From Phocaeicola barnesiae DSM 18169 = JCM 13652 (GTDB lineage: Bacteria; Bacteroidota; Bacteroidia; Bacteroidales; Bacteroidaceae): a stretch of 64,000 nucleotides of DNA. Location of the stretch: contig NZ_KB894649.1 of NCBI RefSeq assembly GCF_000374585.1, forward strand, positions 1-64,000, read 5' to 3'. Shown in pieces: positions 55,381 to 63,685 of this stretch. How positions within the stretch are numbered: position 1 is the first letter of the stretch; each line of letters begins with the position of its first letter. Both the position numbers and the translations under genes were made by a program. The notes beneath the pieces were generated by a model that ran no database searches, was not told where the DNA came from, and saw only the letters and a program-made list of their open reading frames with translations.

Positions 55381-55866
55381 ATGGAAGCAAGTTTTAAACT
55401 AGACAACTCCTGCAGCAAGGAGACCCGTTATCAGACATTTCTTGAACAGTTCGTTCCACTTATACAGGACGAGAAAGAAGAAATCAGCGTATTGGCCAAT
55501 ACCTCCGCGGCCTTGAAAGAAGCTTTCGGTTTCTTCTGGGTAGGATTTTACCTGATTCGCGACGGACAGCTTGTACTCGGTCCGTTCCAGGGAAGTGTGG
55601 CCTGCTACCGCATCCGAAAAGGAAGAGGCGTATGCGGAACAGCCTGGGAGCAGCAGACTACCCAAGTAGTACCCGATGTAGACCAGTTTCCGGGACACAT
55701 CGCCTGCAGTTCCCTCTCCCGTTCCGAGATTGTAGTCCCCATCATCAGCCGTGGAGAAGTGAAAGGAGTACTGGATATCGACAGTGATCGGCTTAACTCA
55801 TTCGACGAAACAGACCGGGTATATCTGGAGAAACTCGTCAACCTGTTAACCGATACACTCTACTGA
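55381..55866 (+). CDS. msrC: free methionine-(R)-sulfoxide reductase (GAF domain)
   Basis: A 161-residue single GAF-domain enzyme. It carries the three conserved cysteines of fRMsr: Cys75 in SVACYRIRKG, Cys85 in GRGVCGTAW and Cys109 in FPGHIACSS, then SEIVVPI and GVLDIDSDRLNSFDETD. It reduces free Met-R-sulfoxide using thioredoxin, whose reductase gene (trxB) lies about 12 kb upstream. It ends the NfeD/FloA operon. Confidence 0.93.
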   Translation: MEASFKLDNSCSKETRYQTFLEQFVPLIQDEKEEISVLANTSAALKEAFGFFWVGFYLIRDGQLVLGPFQGSVACYRIRKGRGVCGTAWEQQTTQVVPDVDQFPGHIACSSLSRSEIVVPIISRGEVKGVLDIDSDRLNSFDETDRVYLEKLVNLLTDTLY

Positions 55867-55931
55867 TGTCTTTACCTGAAGCCATTGAATACCTGTCAAA
55901 CAGGTAAAAAGACAAACGTTTGTTTTGAATC

Positions 55932-55969
55932 AAACGAACGGACGAACCAATCAATCCGTCCGTTCGTTT
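55932..55969 (+). terminator. hairpin after msrC
   Basis: A perfect 13-bp stem AAACGAACGGACG / CGTCCGTTCGTTT with a 12-base loop; no long T-run follows. Confidence 0.65.
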
Positions 55970-56021
55970 ACAGTAAAACTTCGTTCGTCTTTTACCCCCG
56001 TCAATGATATCGGAAATTTCC

Positions 56022-56082
56022 AAAGAAAAAGAGTGAAGAATCCTGCGCTTCGAAGCAAGTCAAGATTCTTCACTCTTCTTTT
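56022..56082. terminator. bidirectional terminator between msrC and the sulfatase
   Basis: AAGAGTGAAGAATC (56029-56042) pairs with GATTCTTCACTCTT (56064-56077), with T-rich tails on both strands. It ends the sulfatase transcript on the minus strand and backs up the msrC hairpin. Confidence 0.85.
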
Positions 56083-56102
56083 TATATACTGTTCAGTCCG
56101 AA

Positions 56103-57704
56103 TTATTTCTGAGCTTCCTGCTGCTGTTTCAGTTTTGCCTCAATCGGGTCTTTATACTGCGTCTGCAACTTCACCAGTTCAGCCTTCAGCTCTTCCGTAA
56201 TCTTTTCATATCCCGGCTGGCCGAAGAGGTTATGCATTTCGGTCGGGTCCTCCTTCAAGTCATACAGTTCCCATACATCGATATCGTTGTAGAAATGAAT
56301 CAGTTTGTAGCGGTCTGTACGTACACCGTAATGACGTTTCACCATGTGTTCTGCCGGATACTCATAGAAATGATAATACAGAGATTTACGCCAGTCGGCC
56401 GGTTTCTCACCCTTCAGCAACGGAACCAGCGATACCCCCTGGATGTCTTCCGGTATCGGAGCTCCGGCCAGTTCCAGGAATGTCGGTGCATAGTCGATGT
56501 TCTGTACCATCTGCGGAATGTCTCCCTTCGCCTTGAAATCCTTCGGCAGATGCATAATCAACGGTGTATGCATGGATTCCTCGTACATGAAGCGTTTGTC
56601 GAACCAGCCATGTTCACCCATATAGAAACCTTGGTCGGAGGTATAGACCACCAGGGTATTGTCCAACAGGCCCTTTTCCTTCAAATAGTCCAATACACGC
56701 CCTACGTTGTCGTCCAATGATTTCACCACTTTGGCATAATCGCGCATGTAACGCTGGTATTTCCATTCCGCCAGTTCTTTTCCCTGCGGATTCTTCTTGT
56801 AGAAATCTTCAATCAGCGGCTCGTAGAAGGCGTCGTATACCTTTCTTTCTTCCGGATTCAACCGGCCTACATACGCCTCGTAAGCCCCTTTCAAGCGCGT
56901 ATCCTTATCTTTACGATACATCTTGGTATCATAAATAATATCCATATCTTTCAGGATATTCATCTCTTGAGCAGCTGCAGCCGGACGTCCCTCATAATCG
57001 TCGTAAAAATTATCAGGCATCGGGAATGTCTTGTCTTCATACAGCGACAGGTACTTCAGTTCCGGCAACCAGTTGCGGTGGATGGCCTTGTGATGGATGA
57101 ACAGGCAGAACGGCTTACTCTTGTCACGCTGGTTTTCCATCCAGTCGATACTCATATCCGTAATCAGATTCGTAATGTATCCCTGCTTCTGAATGGTATC
57201 GTTATCCATGGTTATGAAGTCCGGATTGTAATAATCACCCTGTTCCGGTACAATCTCCCAATGGTCGAAACCGGTAGGCAGGCTGATGAGGTGCCACTTA
57301 CCGATGATGGCAGTCTGGTAACCGGCCTTCTGAAGCAGTTTCGGCATAGTCTGCTGAGAACCGTCGAACACACAGGTCGTATTATCCGTAAAACCGTTGG
57401 CATGGCTGTGCTTACCCGTCAGCATACAGGCACGGCTCGGTCCACTGAGCGAATTGGCTACAAAACTGTTGGTGAACTTGACACCATCGTTGGCGATACG
57501 GTCCAGATTCGGTGTTTCGATATACCGCGTATCGTAACAGCTCATCATCTGCGCCGTGTGGTCATCTGTCATGATATACACGATGTTGTACTGTTTGGCA
57601 GGTGCTTTCTTTTCGGTACTGCACGAAGCGGTTGTAGCGGCCAGTGCAGCTGCCCCCAAACACAGAATCTGTCCTCCATAGGACTTACTAAATAAATGTT
57701 TCAT
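56103..57704 (-). CDS. Ser-type arylsulfatase-family lipoprotein (S1 family)
   Basis: A 533-residue sulfatase, probably a lipoprotein (Cys28 after ATTAS). The formylglycine site is Ser87-Gly-Pro-Ser-Arg91 in SLSGPSRACMLTGKHSH, so it is a Ser-type sulfatase that needs an anaerobic maturase (anSME), not seen in this window. Metal ligands MTDDHT (Asp47/48) and YTSDQGFYMGEHGWFDKRFMYEESMHTPL are in place. Sequence style and the divergent GH20 hexosaminidase suggest action on 6-O-sulfated GlcNAc in mucin or glycosaminoglycans; that is inference. Confidence 0.9.
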   Translation of the reverse strand: MKHLFSKSYGGQILCLGAAALAATTASCSTEKKAPAKQYNIVYIMTDDHTAQMMSCYDTRYIETPNLDRIANDGVKFTNSFVANSLSGPSRACMLTGKHSHANGFTDNTTCVFDGSQQTMPKLLQKAGYQTAIIGKWHLISLPTGFDHWEIVPEQGDYYNPDFITMDNDTIQKQGYITNLITDMSIDWMENQRDKSKPFCLFIHHKAIHRNWLPELKYLSLYEDKTFPMPDNFYDDYEGRPAAAAQEMNILKDMDIIYDTKMYRKDKDTRLKGAYEAYVGRLNPEERKVYDAFYEPLIEDFYKKNPQGKELAEWKYQRYMRDYAKVVKSLDDNVGRVLDYLKEKGLLDNTLVVYTSDQGFYMGEHGWFDKRFMYEESMHTPLIMHLPKDFKAKGDIPQMVQNIDYAPTFLELAGAPIPEDIQGVSLVPLLKGEKPADWRKSLYYHFYEYPAEHMVKRHYGVRTDRYKLIHFYNDIDVWELYDLKEDPTEMHNLFGQPGYEKITEELKAELVKLQTQYKDPIEAKLKQQQEAQK

Positions 57705-57803
57705 GATATGTTTAGATTTAATTCATGGTCTTCTCTCCTCATTATTTCACACCGGTTGGCGAGTGAGGAGCTATTAGATTTATAACAACTCTAATCAACA
57801 GAG

Positions 57804-57811
57804 CAAAGATA
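57804..57811 (-). promoter_or_regulatory. -7 promoter box (TATCTTTG) for the sulfatase
   Basis: TAnnTTTG match on the minus strand about 100 bases before the ATG, giving a leader that contains a CTCCTCA/TGAGGAG inverted repeat. Confidence 0.5.
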
Positions 57812-57854
57812 TGAAATATTTTAAAAAAAACACGGGTTTTAAAAGAAAATTATT

Positions 57855-57862
57855 TATTTTTG
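57855..57862 (+). promoter_or_regulatory. -7 promoter box (TATTTTTG) for the hexosaminidase
   Basis: TAnnTTTG match 34 bases before the ATG at 57897. It faces away from the sulfatase promoter, 43 bases apart. Confidence 0.55.
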
Positions 57863-57896
57863 TAGCCGAATATAATAATATATACCATCGCTTATT

Positions 57897-60221
57897 ATGA
57901 AAAAGACACAGTTAACGACATGGGCGGCCAGAGCCTTTCTGGTGTGCTGCCTGACTGCATGTTCGCAGAAAGAAGTTAGTCTGGGAGACCTGAATGTCAT
58001 CCCACTCCCCCAAGAAATTACAGAGGCAGCCAATGCCGCTCCGTTCGTCATCAACTCATCCACCGTTATCTGCTATCCGGAAGGCAATGAAAAGCTGGAA
58101 CGTACAGCCCATTTCCTGGCTTCCTACATCAAAGAAGTGACCGGTACGGAAGTACAGGTCTCCACGAAGGCAGGAAAGAACGGCATTACCCTGAGCGTGG
58201 ACCCAAGCGTCGCCACCGCCAAAGACGGGTATGAACTCAATATCTCTTCCGAAGGAATTACGGTAAAAGGAAATACCGAAGCCGGTGTTTTCTACGGTAT
58301 CCAGACCATCTACAAGGCACTGCCTATCACCGAAGGCAAAACGCTTGCTTCTCTTCCAGCAGGGACAATCAAAGACTTCCCGACTTATGATTTCCGCGGT
58401 TTCATGGTAGATGTAGGCCGTCACTATTTCCCGGTAGATTACCTGAAGGAAATCATCGACATCCTGGCCATGCACAACATCAACTACTTCCACTGGCATC
58501 TTACCGAAGATCAGGGATGGCGTATCGAGATTAAAAAATACCCGAAACTGACAGAAATCGGTTCCCACCGTAAGGAAACAATCACAGCTCCCGGTTCCGG
58601 TGAATTCGACGGTACACCGGTCAGTGGTTTCTATACCCAGGAAGAGGCCAAAGAAATTGTAGCCTATGCAGCCGAACGTTTCATTACTGTTATTCCGGAA
58701 ATCGATATGCCGGGACACATGCTGGCAGCATTGGCTTCTTATCCGGAACTGGGCTGTACAGGCGGTCCGTATGAAACCGCAACCAAATTCGGTGTCTTCC
58801 GTGAAGTATTGTGTGGCGGTAACGAAAAGACCCTCCAGTTCGCAAAAGATGTCATCAATGAAATCATGGATATATTCCCTTCTCCCTACATACACATAGG
58901 TGGCGACGAATGTCCGAAATACGAATGGGAAAGATGTCCGAAATGTCAGGCAAAAATCAAGGAACTGAAACTGAAAAGTACACCGGAACACACCAAGGAG
59001 AACCAGTTGCAGGCTTATTTCATGGGTGAAGTAGAAAAAGAAATCATCAAGCGTGGCCGCAAGATGCTGGCTTGGGATGAAATTCTGGAAGGTAATCCGG
59101 CCAAGAGTACTACAGTCATGGCCTGGACCGGTATCAAGGCAGGAATCAAGTCTGCCCAACTGGGCCATCAGACCATTATCTGCCCTATCAGCCACCTGTA
59201 TTTCAGTAATCCGGGTTACAACCGCCTGAAAGGAGTCAGCAGCGTAGAACGCGTATACAACTTCGAACCACGCAACGAAAAACTGACAGCTGAAGAAAAA
59301 GAAAATATCATCGGGGTACAGGGATGTATCTGGACCGAATGGACCAAAGACAGTGTCAAGATGGAATGGCAGATGATGCCACGTATCGCCGCACTGAGTG
59401 AACTGCAATGGAGCAATCCGGAGAAGAAAAATCTGGACGGTTTCCTGAAACGCCTCCGCCATCAGCTTGACCTTTATACACTGAACGGTTATCACTACAA
59501 ACAGGATATCGAAGATGTAACCATGGATATCAATCCGGTAGGCGAAGGCGGTAAAGCTGCAATTACCCTGAACACTTTCGACAATGCTCCGGTTTATTAC
59601 ACGACAGACGGTTCGGAACCAACCGCCGCTTCACAGCAGTATAACGGACCGGTCACCCTCGATGGCAATACTGTCACAGTAAAAGCCAAGGCTATCCGAG
59701 ACGGCAGAGAAAGCAATACAGTAGAAGAGACTCTGCAATACAACCTGGCGACCATGCGTCCTATCCAGTTGGCATGCACACCCGACCCGAACTATACTTA
59801 TAAAGGTGCCAATCTGCTGGTAGACGGACTGAAGGGAGATGACAACTACCGTTCCGGACGCTACATCGGTATCTACGGCGAAAATCTGGATGCCACCATC
59901 GACCTGCAGGAAGAAAAAGAAATCTCTGCTGTAACCATCGGTACTTATCTGGTTCCGGGCGATTACATCTTCGGTCTGACGGGAATCGAAGTCTATGCAT
60001 CGGCCGATGGCAAGGACTTCCGCAAAATAGCTTCCAACACCATTCCGGTATTGGAGAAAGGCAGTAAGAACAATGTCCTGGAGCGCAAGGAAATCAAGTT
60101 CGACAAGACTCCTGCCCGCTATGTACGCGTCGTCGGTAAGAATACTCCTGTTCTTCCGAAATGGCACTCAGGTGCAGGAAAGAAAGCCTATATGTTTATT
60201 GATGAAATAGAAATCTTCTGA
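57897..60221 (+). CDS. GH20 beta-N-acetylhexosaminidase lipoprotein
   Basis: A 774-residue lipoprotein (Cys22 in LTAC). Residues 30-160 are the GH20b N-terminal domain. The GH20 barrel follows, with FHWHLTEDQGWRIEIKKYPKLTEIG and the catalytic Asp337-Glu338 pair in HIGGDEC. After the barrel comes a chitobiase-like beta-sandwich (VYYTTDGSEPT) and a C-terminal F5/8-type carbohydrate-binding domain. It removes terminal GlcNAc or GalNAc from glycans. It is divergent from a sulfatase, so sequential desulfation and cleavage of host glycans is likely. No SusC/SusD pair is in the window. Confidence 0.94.
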   Translation: MKKTQLTTWAARAFLVCCLTACSQKEVSLGDLNVIPLPQEITEAANAAPFVINSSTVICYPEGNEKLERTAHFLASYIKEVTGTEVQVSTKAGKNGITLSVDPSVATAKDGYELNISSEGITVKGNTEAGVFYGIQTIYKALPITEGKTLASLPAGTIKDFPTYDFRGFMVDVGRHYFPVDYLKEIIDILAMHNINYFHWHLTEDQGWRIEIKKYPKLTEIGSHRKETITAPGSGEFDGTPVSGFYTQEEAKEIVAYAAERFITVIPEIDMPGHMLAALASYPELGCTGGPYETATKFGVFREVLCGGNEKTLQFAKDVINEIMDIFPSPYIHIGGDECPKYEWERCPKCQAKIKELKLKSTPEHTKENQLQAYFMGEVEKEIIKRGRKMLAWDEILEGNPAKSTTVMAWTGIKAGIKSAQLGHQTIICPISHLYFSNPGYNRLKGVSSVERVYNFEPRNEKLTAEEKENIIGVQGCIWTEWTKDSVKMEWQMMPRIAALSELQWSNPEKKNLDGFLKRLRHQLDLYTLNGYHYKQDIEDVTMDINPVGEGGKAAITLNTFDNAPVYYTTDGSEPTAASQQYNGPVTLDGNTVTVKAKAIRDGRESNTVEETLQYNLATMRPIQLACTPDPNYTYKGANLLVDGLKGDDNYRSGRYIGIYGENLDATIDLQEEKEISAVTIGTYLVPGDYIFGLTGIEVYASADGKDFRKIASNTIPVLEKGSKNNVLERKEIKFDKTPARYVRVVGKNTPVLPKWHSGAGKKAYMFIDEIEIF

Positions 60222-60238
60222 TCTTGATCAGATAACAG

Positions 60239-60291
60239 AAAATACCCTATCCTACTCAGAAATATACTGAACGGGATAGGGTATTTTTTTC
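60239..60291 (+). terminator. terminator of the hexosaminidase gene
   Basis: AAAATACCCTATCC (60239-60252) pairs with GGATAGGGTATTTT (60274-60287), followed by more T residues. Confidence 0.9.
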
Positions 60292-60360
60292 TTCTTTCGG
60301 ACAGCTTTGTTATTTCTAGACAGAATCATTAACTTTGGGGAACCTAAAAGATTCACAACC

Positions 60361-60663
60361 ATGAAGAAAATCAGAATCACCGTTATGCGGATGGCCTGCT
60401 ACAAGGACTTGATGGAAGAATACGAAAACCCGATGGAACATGCCTGCGACATGCATGTGGGACAGGTATTCATTGCCAACGGATGGGAGAAACCCGAAGG
60501 ACTCTGCGAAAGCGCCTGGCAGAGTATGTCTCCCTTTGTAATGACACTGGCTCACGGAGGTACCAATATCTACGAAGGATGGATGAAGAACGAGAAATCG
60601 GCCATGATTTCGTGCAACGACGGCTTCCGGCCGGTCAGCTTTCTGCTGGAGGTAATAGAATAA
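60361..60663 (+). CDS. TIGR04076 family protein
   Basis: A 100-residue protein starting MKKIRITVMRM. Matching TIGR04076 are KDLMEEYENP, a CDMHVGQVF segment (Cys and His), PEGLCESAWQSMSPFVMTLAHGG and MISCNDGFRPVSF. The conserved Cys/His residues could bind a metal, but no function is established for the family. It is a single-gene unit between two terminators; the ATG at 60361 begins the conserved region. Confidence 0.85.
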   Translation: MKKIRITVMRMACYKDLMEEYENPMEHACDMHVGQVFIANGWEKPEGLCESAWQSMSPFVMTLAHGGTNIYEGWMKNEKSAMISCNDGFRPVSFLLEVIE

Positions 60664-60689
60664 CCTCACTTCAATAAGCGATAAAAACA

Positions 60690-60729
60690 AAGCCGTGCCA
60701 ACCTTTCATACAAGGTACCGACACGGCTT
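60690..60729. terminator. hairpin between the TIGR04076 gene and the DUF4493 gene
   Basis: AAGCCGTG pairs with CACGGCTT, enclosing an inner ACCTT/AAGGT helix. It lies between convergent genes and could serve both. Confidence 0.7.
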
Positions 60730-60751
60730 GAGACTTTCCCTGTTACGGAAA

Positions 60752-61441
60752 TCAGTTCATTTCCAATGCTTTCGTTTCCCAGTTATAGATAATCTGATAG
60801 ATTTTCCCCGATTCAATAGTTTTTCCTTCATCAGAGCCATATGAACCGGTCTGCGTAAACATGCCGTCTGCTTCTTCCTTGCTGGTTACCTTTAACGAAT
60901 AACTGAGGACATCTCCTTTCTGATAATCGAAATATATCACTTCATCTTCCTTCAAGCTGAATGTCTCGGTAGCAGCACTCTTACCGATGGAGAAGGTATA
61001 GTCGGAAAACCAGACCGAAAAGTTATCCGGCAGACTTAATGTAACCCCGTAATTCACCATCGGGACTTCCAGTGACAGGTATTCCACCTTTCCTTCCTTT
61101 ATCTCAACCGTTGTCTCCGCATAATACTTGGCAGCATTCGTCGTATTGTCTTTGTAGGCAGCATTGTAGGCTTTCACCGTACAAGTCCCTGTAGTCAGTT
61201 CTATTTTGGCTGGTACTGCTTCGGGATTGTATGTTGTTGTAGCTTTTGTATCGGTTATTTCCACATACAAATCCGCGTCTACGGCACGTGAACCTACGGA
61301 AATCTGTTCTGCCTGCTGAAGAGTCAGGTCTTCTACTGTCAGATAACCCACCTGATTACTTTCTGTAAGTGACGGTTCTTCTTGGGTACAGCCGGTCAGA
61401 AAAAACAGTCCTGCTATAAAGTATAGTATCGTTTGTTTCAT
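60752..61441 (-). CDS. DUF4493-type surface lipoprotein
   Basis: A 229-residue lipoprotein (lipobox LTGC, Cys18). The mature part, with VGYLTVEDLTLQQAEQISVGSRAVDADLYVEITDTKA and TTGTCTVKAYNAAY, matches the Bacteroidales DUF4493 family, Ig-like domains found in fimbrillin-like and surface lipoproteins. It starts 13 bases after the 733-residue lipoprotein gene ends and is the last gene of that operon. Function is unknown; surface adhesion or glycan binding is typical for the group. Confidence 0.82.
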   Translation of the reverse strand: MKQTILYFIAGLFFLTGCTQEEPSLTESNQVGYLTVEDLTLQQAEQISVGSRAVDADLYVEITDTKATTTYNPEAVPAKIELTTGTCTVKAYNAAYKDNTTNAAKYYAETTVEIKEGKVEYLSLEVPMVNYGVTLSLPDNFSVWFSDYTFSIGKSAATETFSLKEDEVIYFDYQKGDVLSYSLKVTSKEEADGMFTQTGSYGSDEGKTIESGKIYQIIYNWETKALEMN

Positions 61442-61454
61442 GATTTCAGTTTTT

Positions 61455-63656
61455 TTACTTATCGTAAACTAAGGAAATGTCGTCGATTTTCAACACACTT
61501 CCCATGTGTACAGTCCAATTTCCAACAACAGGATATGTGATAGTCGTACCTTTCTCAAAATCATCTTCAGAAAGTGATGTCTTATTTGAGGCCAAGAACT
61601 GTACACATATCGTTGTAGGTTTTTCCATTTCATCACTGTAGTTAAAATCAACCGTAGCTTGAATATATCCATTATCTTCTTCTGAATAAGCTTGCGGCTC
61701 ATACGTACCTGTTGCAATCTCTTTTTCACCATTCTTCAAAAAAATAACCACTTTAAATGCATCAGTGTTATATGGCTTATACTTATACCAGAAAGACAAC
61801 GAAGTTGGACGAGAAGCAAAGCCATGCCCTTGAACTATACCTGAATTATAAGAGCCAATGAACAGACTTCCTACCATTGCTCCACCCACATAAGTGACAG
61901 GTGTATTAGCATATCCGTCTCCACAGCCGGATACATACATGAGTGCAGCTTTGGAACCTTCATGAGCATCCTCCGTATAGCTCACACATGAAGCAAAGCA
62001 ACCTTCATACCAAATACCTAAAGCATAAGTTCCTCCTTGGGCCTTATCATTGTTCGTATCCCACCAAGAAGAATCTCCTGCACCTTCGGTATAAGGATGG
62101 TATGTATAATATGTTTTATCTTTAAAAGGCCATGTACCAGATTTCGTTTTAGTCTCTATATACCAGTCTTCCATTCCAGAATTCGGCAATTGTGTAGGAA
62201 TTTCTAATTCTACATTATTAATTTCTGATACTATTTCATTTCGATACACAGCACGTACTAAATAACTTTTTGTCTCAGGACATACGTCAAAAAATTGTCT
62301 CCGTGTATCATTTAAATCTTTCCAGGAGCTACCCTCATCATCACTATATTGATATACTAACTTCTCTTTAAGAGTATTCAAATCTCCTTTTCCTTCTTCC
62401 ACAGTAATCTCTTCCACTGTAAACTCCTTTGTCCAGATATTTCCAGGAAGTACCGATACCGTAAACTCCGGCTTATGTGTAGCGATGGTATAAGTCAAAG
62501 CACCGTCTGCATTGGTACGGTCATTCGCCTTGACACTTTTCAGTGTAAAGGTATTGTTCACTACCCCTTCGTTGGTTGCCAGAAGCGCACCGGTCAATGT
62601 ATTGGAGAACCTCACAGAAGGTTTATTTTCCCCAATAATTGGTATATCAATACCGGCATTGATAAAATCCAACCGTTGCTCGTTTGTTAAAGCAGACAAG
62701 GTATAATCCCCGTTCAGTGATTGCAAGTTCTCATCTGCAAAGTTTACCGAAAAATCCATGTCTTGAAGCGGTGAAGACAAATCGAAATCAATGCTTGCTT
62801 CTGTTGGAGCAGTTTCATACACATCCAGGGTTCTGTTCTCGCTGAAACCGGTCGCACTTACCTTCGGAGCAGGCAACCATTCCATTGGAAGAGTTTCCGA
62901 AACAGTCACAGTATCTACTTCTGTCTTGACAATGGTAGGAATGATACCCGGTACCATTTCCTTCAATGCCAAAGTAAGCCGACAATGAGCCTTGGCAGCA
63001 AAAGTAGCCGGATCGCTGAGTGTCTTATCCTCCAACAGTGCTTCCACCGACTTTCCGTTCGCTTTTAAAACCCCTTTAAAGGTAAAAGTCGGCTTCGAGT
63101 CAGCCCGATAATAGGCACTTCGCTTGTCTCCGTCCCCCAGCTTCAACGAAGAGTTCTCTACAGCCACTTCCACGGCATAACTGGAATAAAGTTCTTTGAA
63201 TTTGTCTGAATCTTCGAAAGTTACCGAAGCCAACGCATTGGCGACAGCACATTCCACAGTTACCGAAGCGGTATCTCCCTCTTCGATGGCTATATCTTCC
63301 TTCTTTCCTTCATAATACGGAGCATCGTAAGCCAATACCGCATTGTCTCCGAAAGAGGCTGTCACATCATACACACCGGCAGAGGCCTTGATAATGTCTT
63401 TGGTGTAGCCTGCGTCATAGATGGATTTTCCAGTCGCGCTGTTCGCTATTTTCAATTTGAACTTGTCCACAGTAGGTTTTCCCAGTTCTTGGGGAGTGGA
63501 GCGGGTTTCGGTAACAGAAGGTTCGTCCACCAATGCAACCTTGAAACCAGTAATAGCTTCTACGCCCAAGCCATCTTCATGCTGGCAGGAATATCCCAAG
63601 GATGCTACCAAAGCCATACCAATCCATAATTTCTTTGTTGATAAGAACATATTCAT
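61455..63656 (-). CDS. large DUF4493/PCMD surface lipoprotein
   Basis: A 733-residue lipoprotein (Cys24 in LGYSC). The N-terminal part (about residues 30-220) is DUF4493-like (VDKFKLKIANSATGKSIYDAGY, GVYDVTASFGDNAVLAYDAPYYEG). Central Ig-like strands follow, and the C-terminal 240 residues (from about PNSGMEDWY) are a PCMD putative carbohydrate-metabolism domain ending GSVLKIDDISLVYDK. The 3' third of the gene is visibly more A/T-rich than the 5' part, hinting at domain exchange. ATGs at 63656 and 63650 are both possible starts. It shares an operon with the partial gene upstream and the small DUF4493 gene downstream. Confidence 0.83.
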   Translation of the reverse strand: MNMFLSTKKLWIGMALVASLGYSCQHEDGLGVEAITGFKVALVDEPSVTETRSTPQELGKPTVDKFKLKIANSATGKSIYDAGYTKDIIKASAGVYDVTASFGDNAVLAYDAPYYEGKKEDIAIEEGDTASVTVECAVANALASVTFEDSDKFKELYSSYAVEVAVENSSLKLGDGDKRSAYYRADSKPTFTFKGVLKANGKSVEALLEDKTLSDPATFAAKAHCRLTLALKEMVPGIIPTIVKTEVDTVTVSETLPMEWLPAPKVSATGFSENRTLDVYETAPTEASIDFDLSSPLQDMDFSVNFADENLQSLNGDYTLSALTNEQRLDFINAGIDIPIIGENKPSVRFSNTLTGALLATNEGVVNNTFTLKSVKANDRTNADGALTYTIATHKPEFTVSVLPGNIWTKEFTVEEITVEEGKGDLNTLKEKLVYQYSDDEGSSWKDLNDTRRQFFDVCPETKSYLVRAVYRNEIVSEINNVELEIPTQLPNSGMEDWYIETKTKSGTWPFKDKTYYTYHPYTEGAGDSSWWDTNNDKAQGGTYALGIWYEGCFASCVSYTEDAHEGSKAALMYVSGCGDGYANTPVTYVGGAMVGSLFIGSYNSGIVQGHGFASRPTSLSFWYKYKPYNTDAFKVVIFLKNGEKEIATGTYEPQAYSEEDNGYIQATVDFNYSDEMEKPTTICVQFLASNKTSLSEDDFEKGTTITYPVVGNWTVHMGSVLKIDDISLVYDK

Positions 63657-63685
63657 AAGTTATTTCTTAATGCTATTCCATATAA

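Noticed and set aside
58056-59495. A 479-codon minus-strand frame inside the hexosaminidase gene
   Set aside because: Fully antisense to a well-supported GH20 enzyme; no motif in it.
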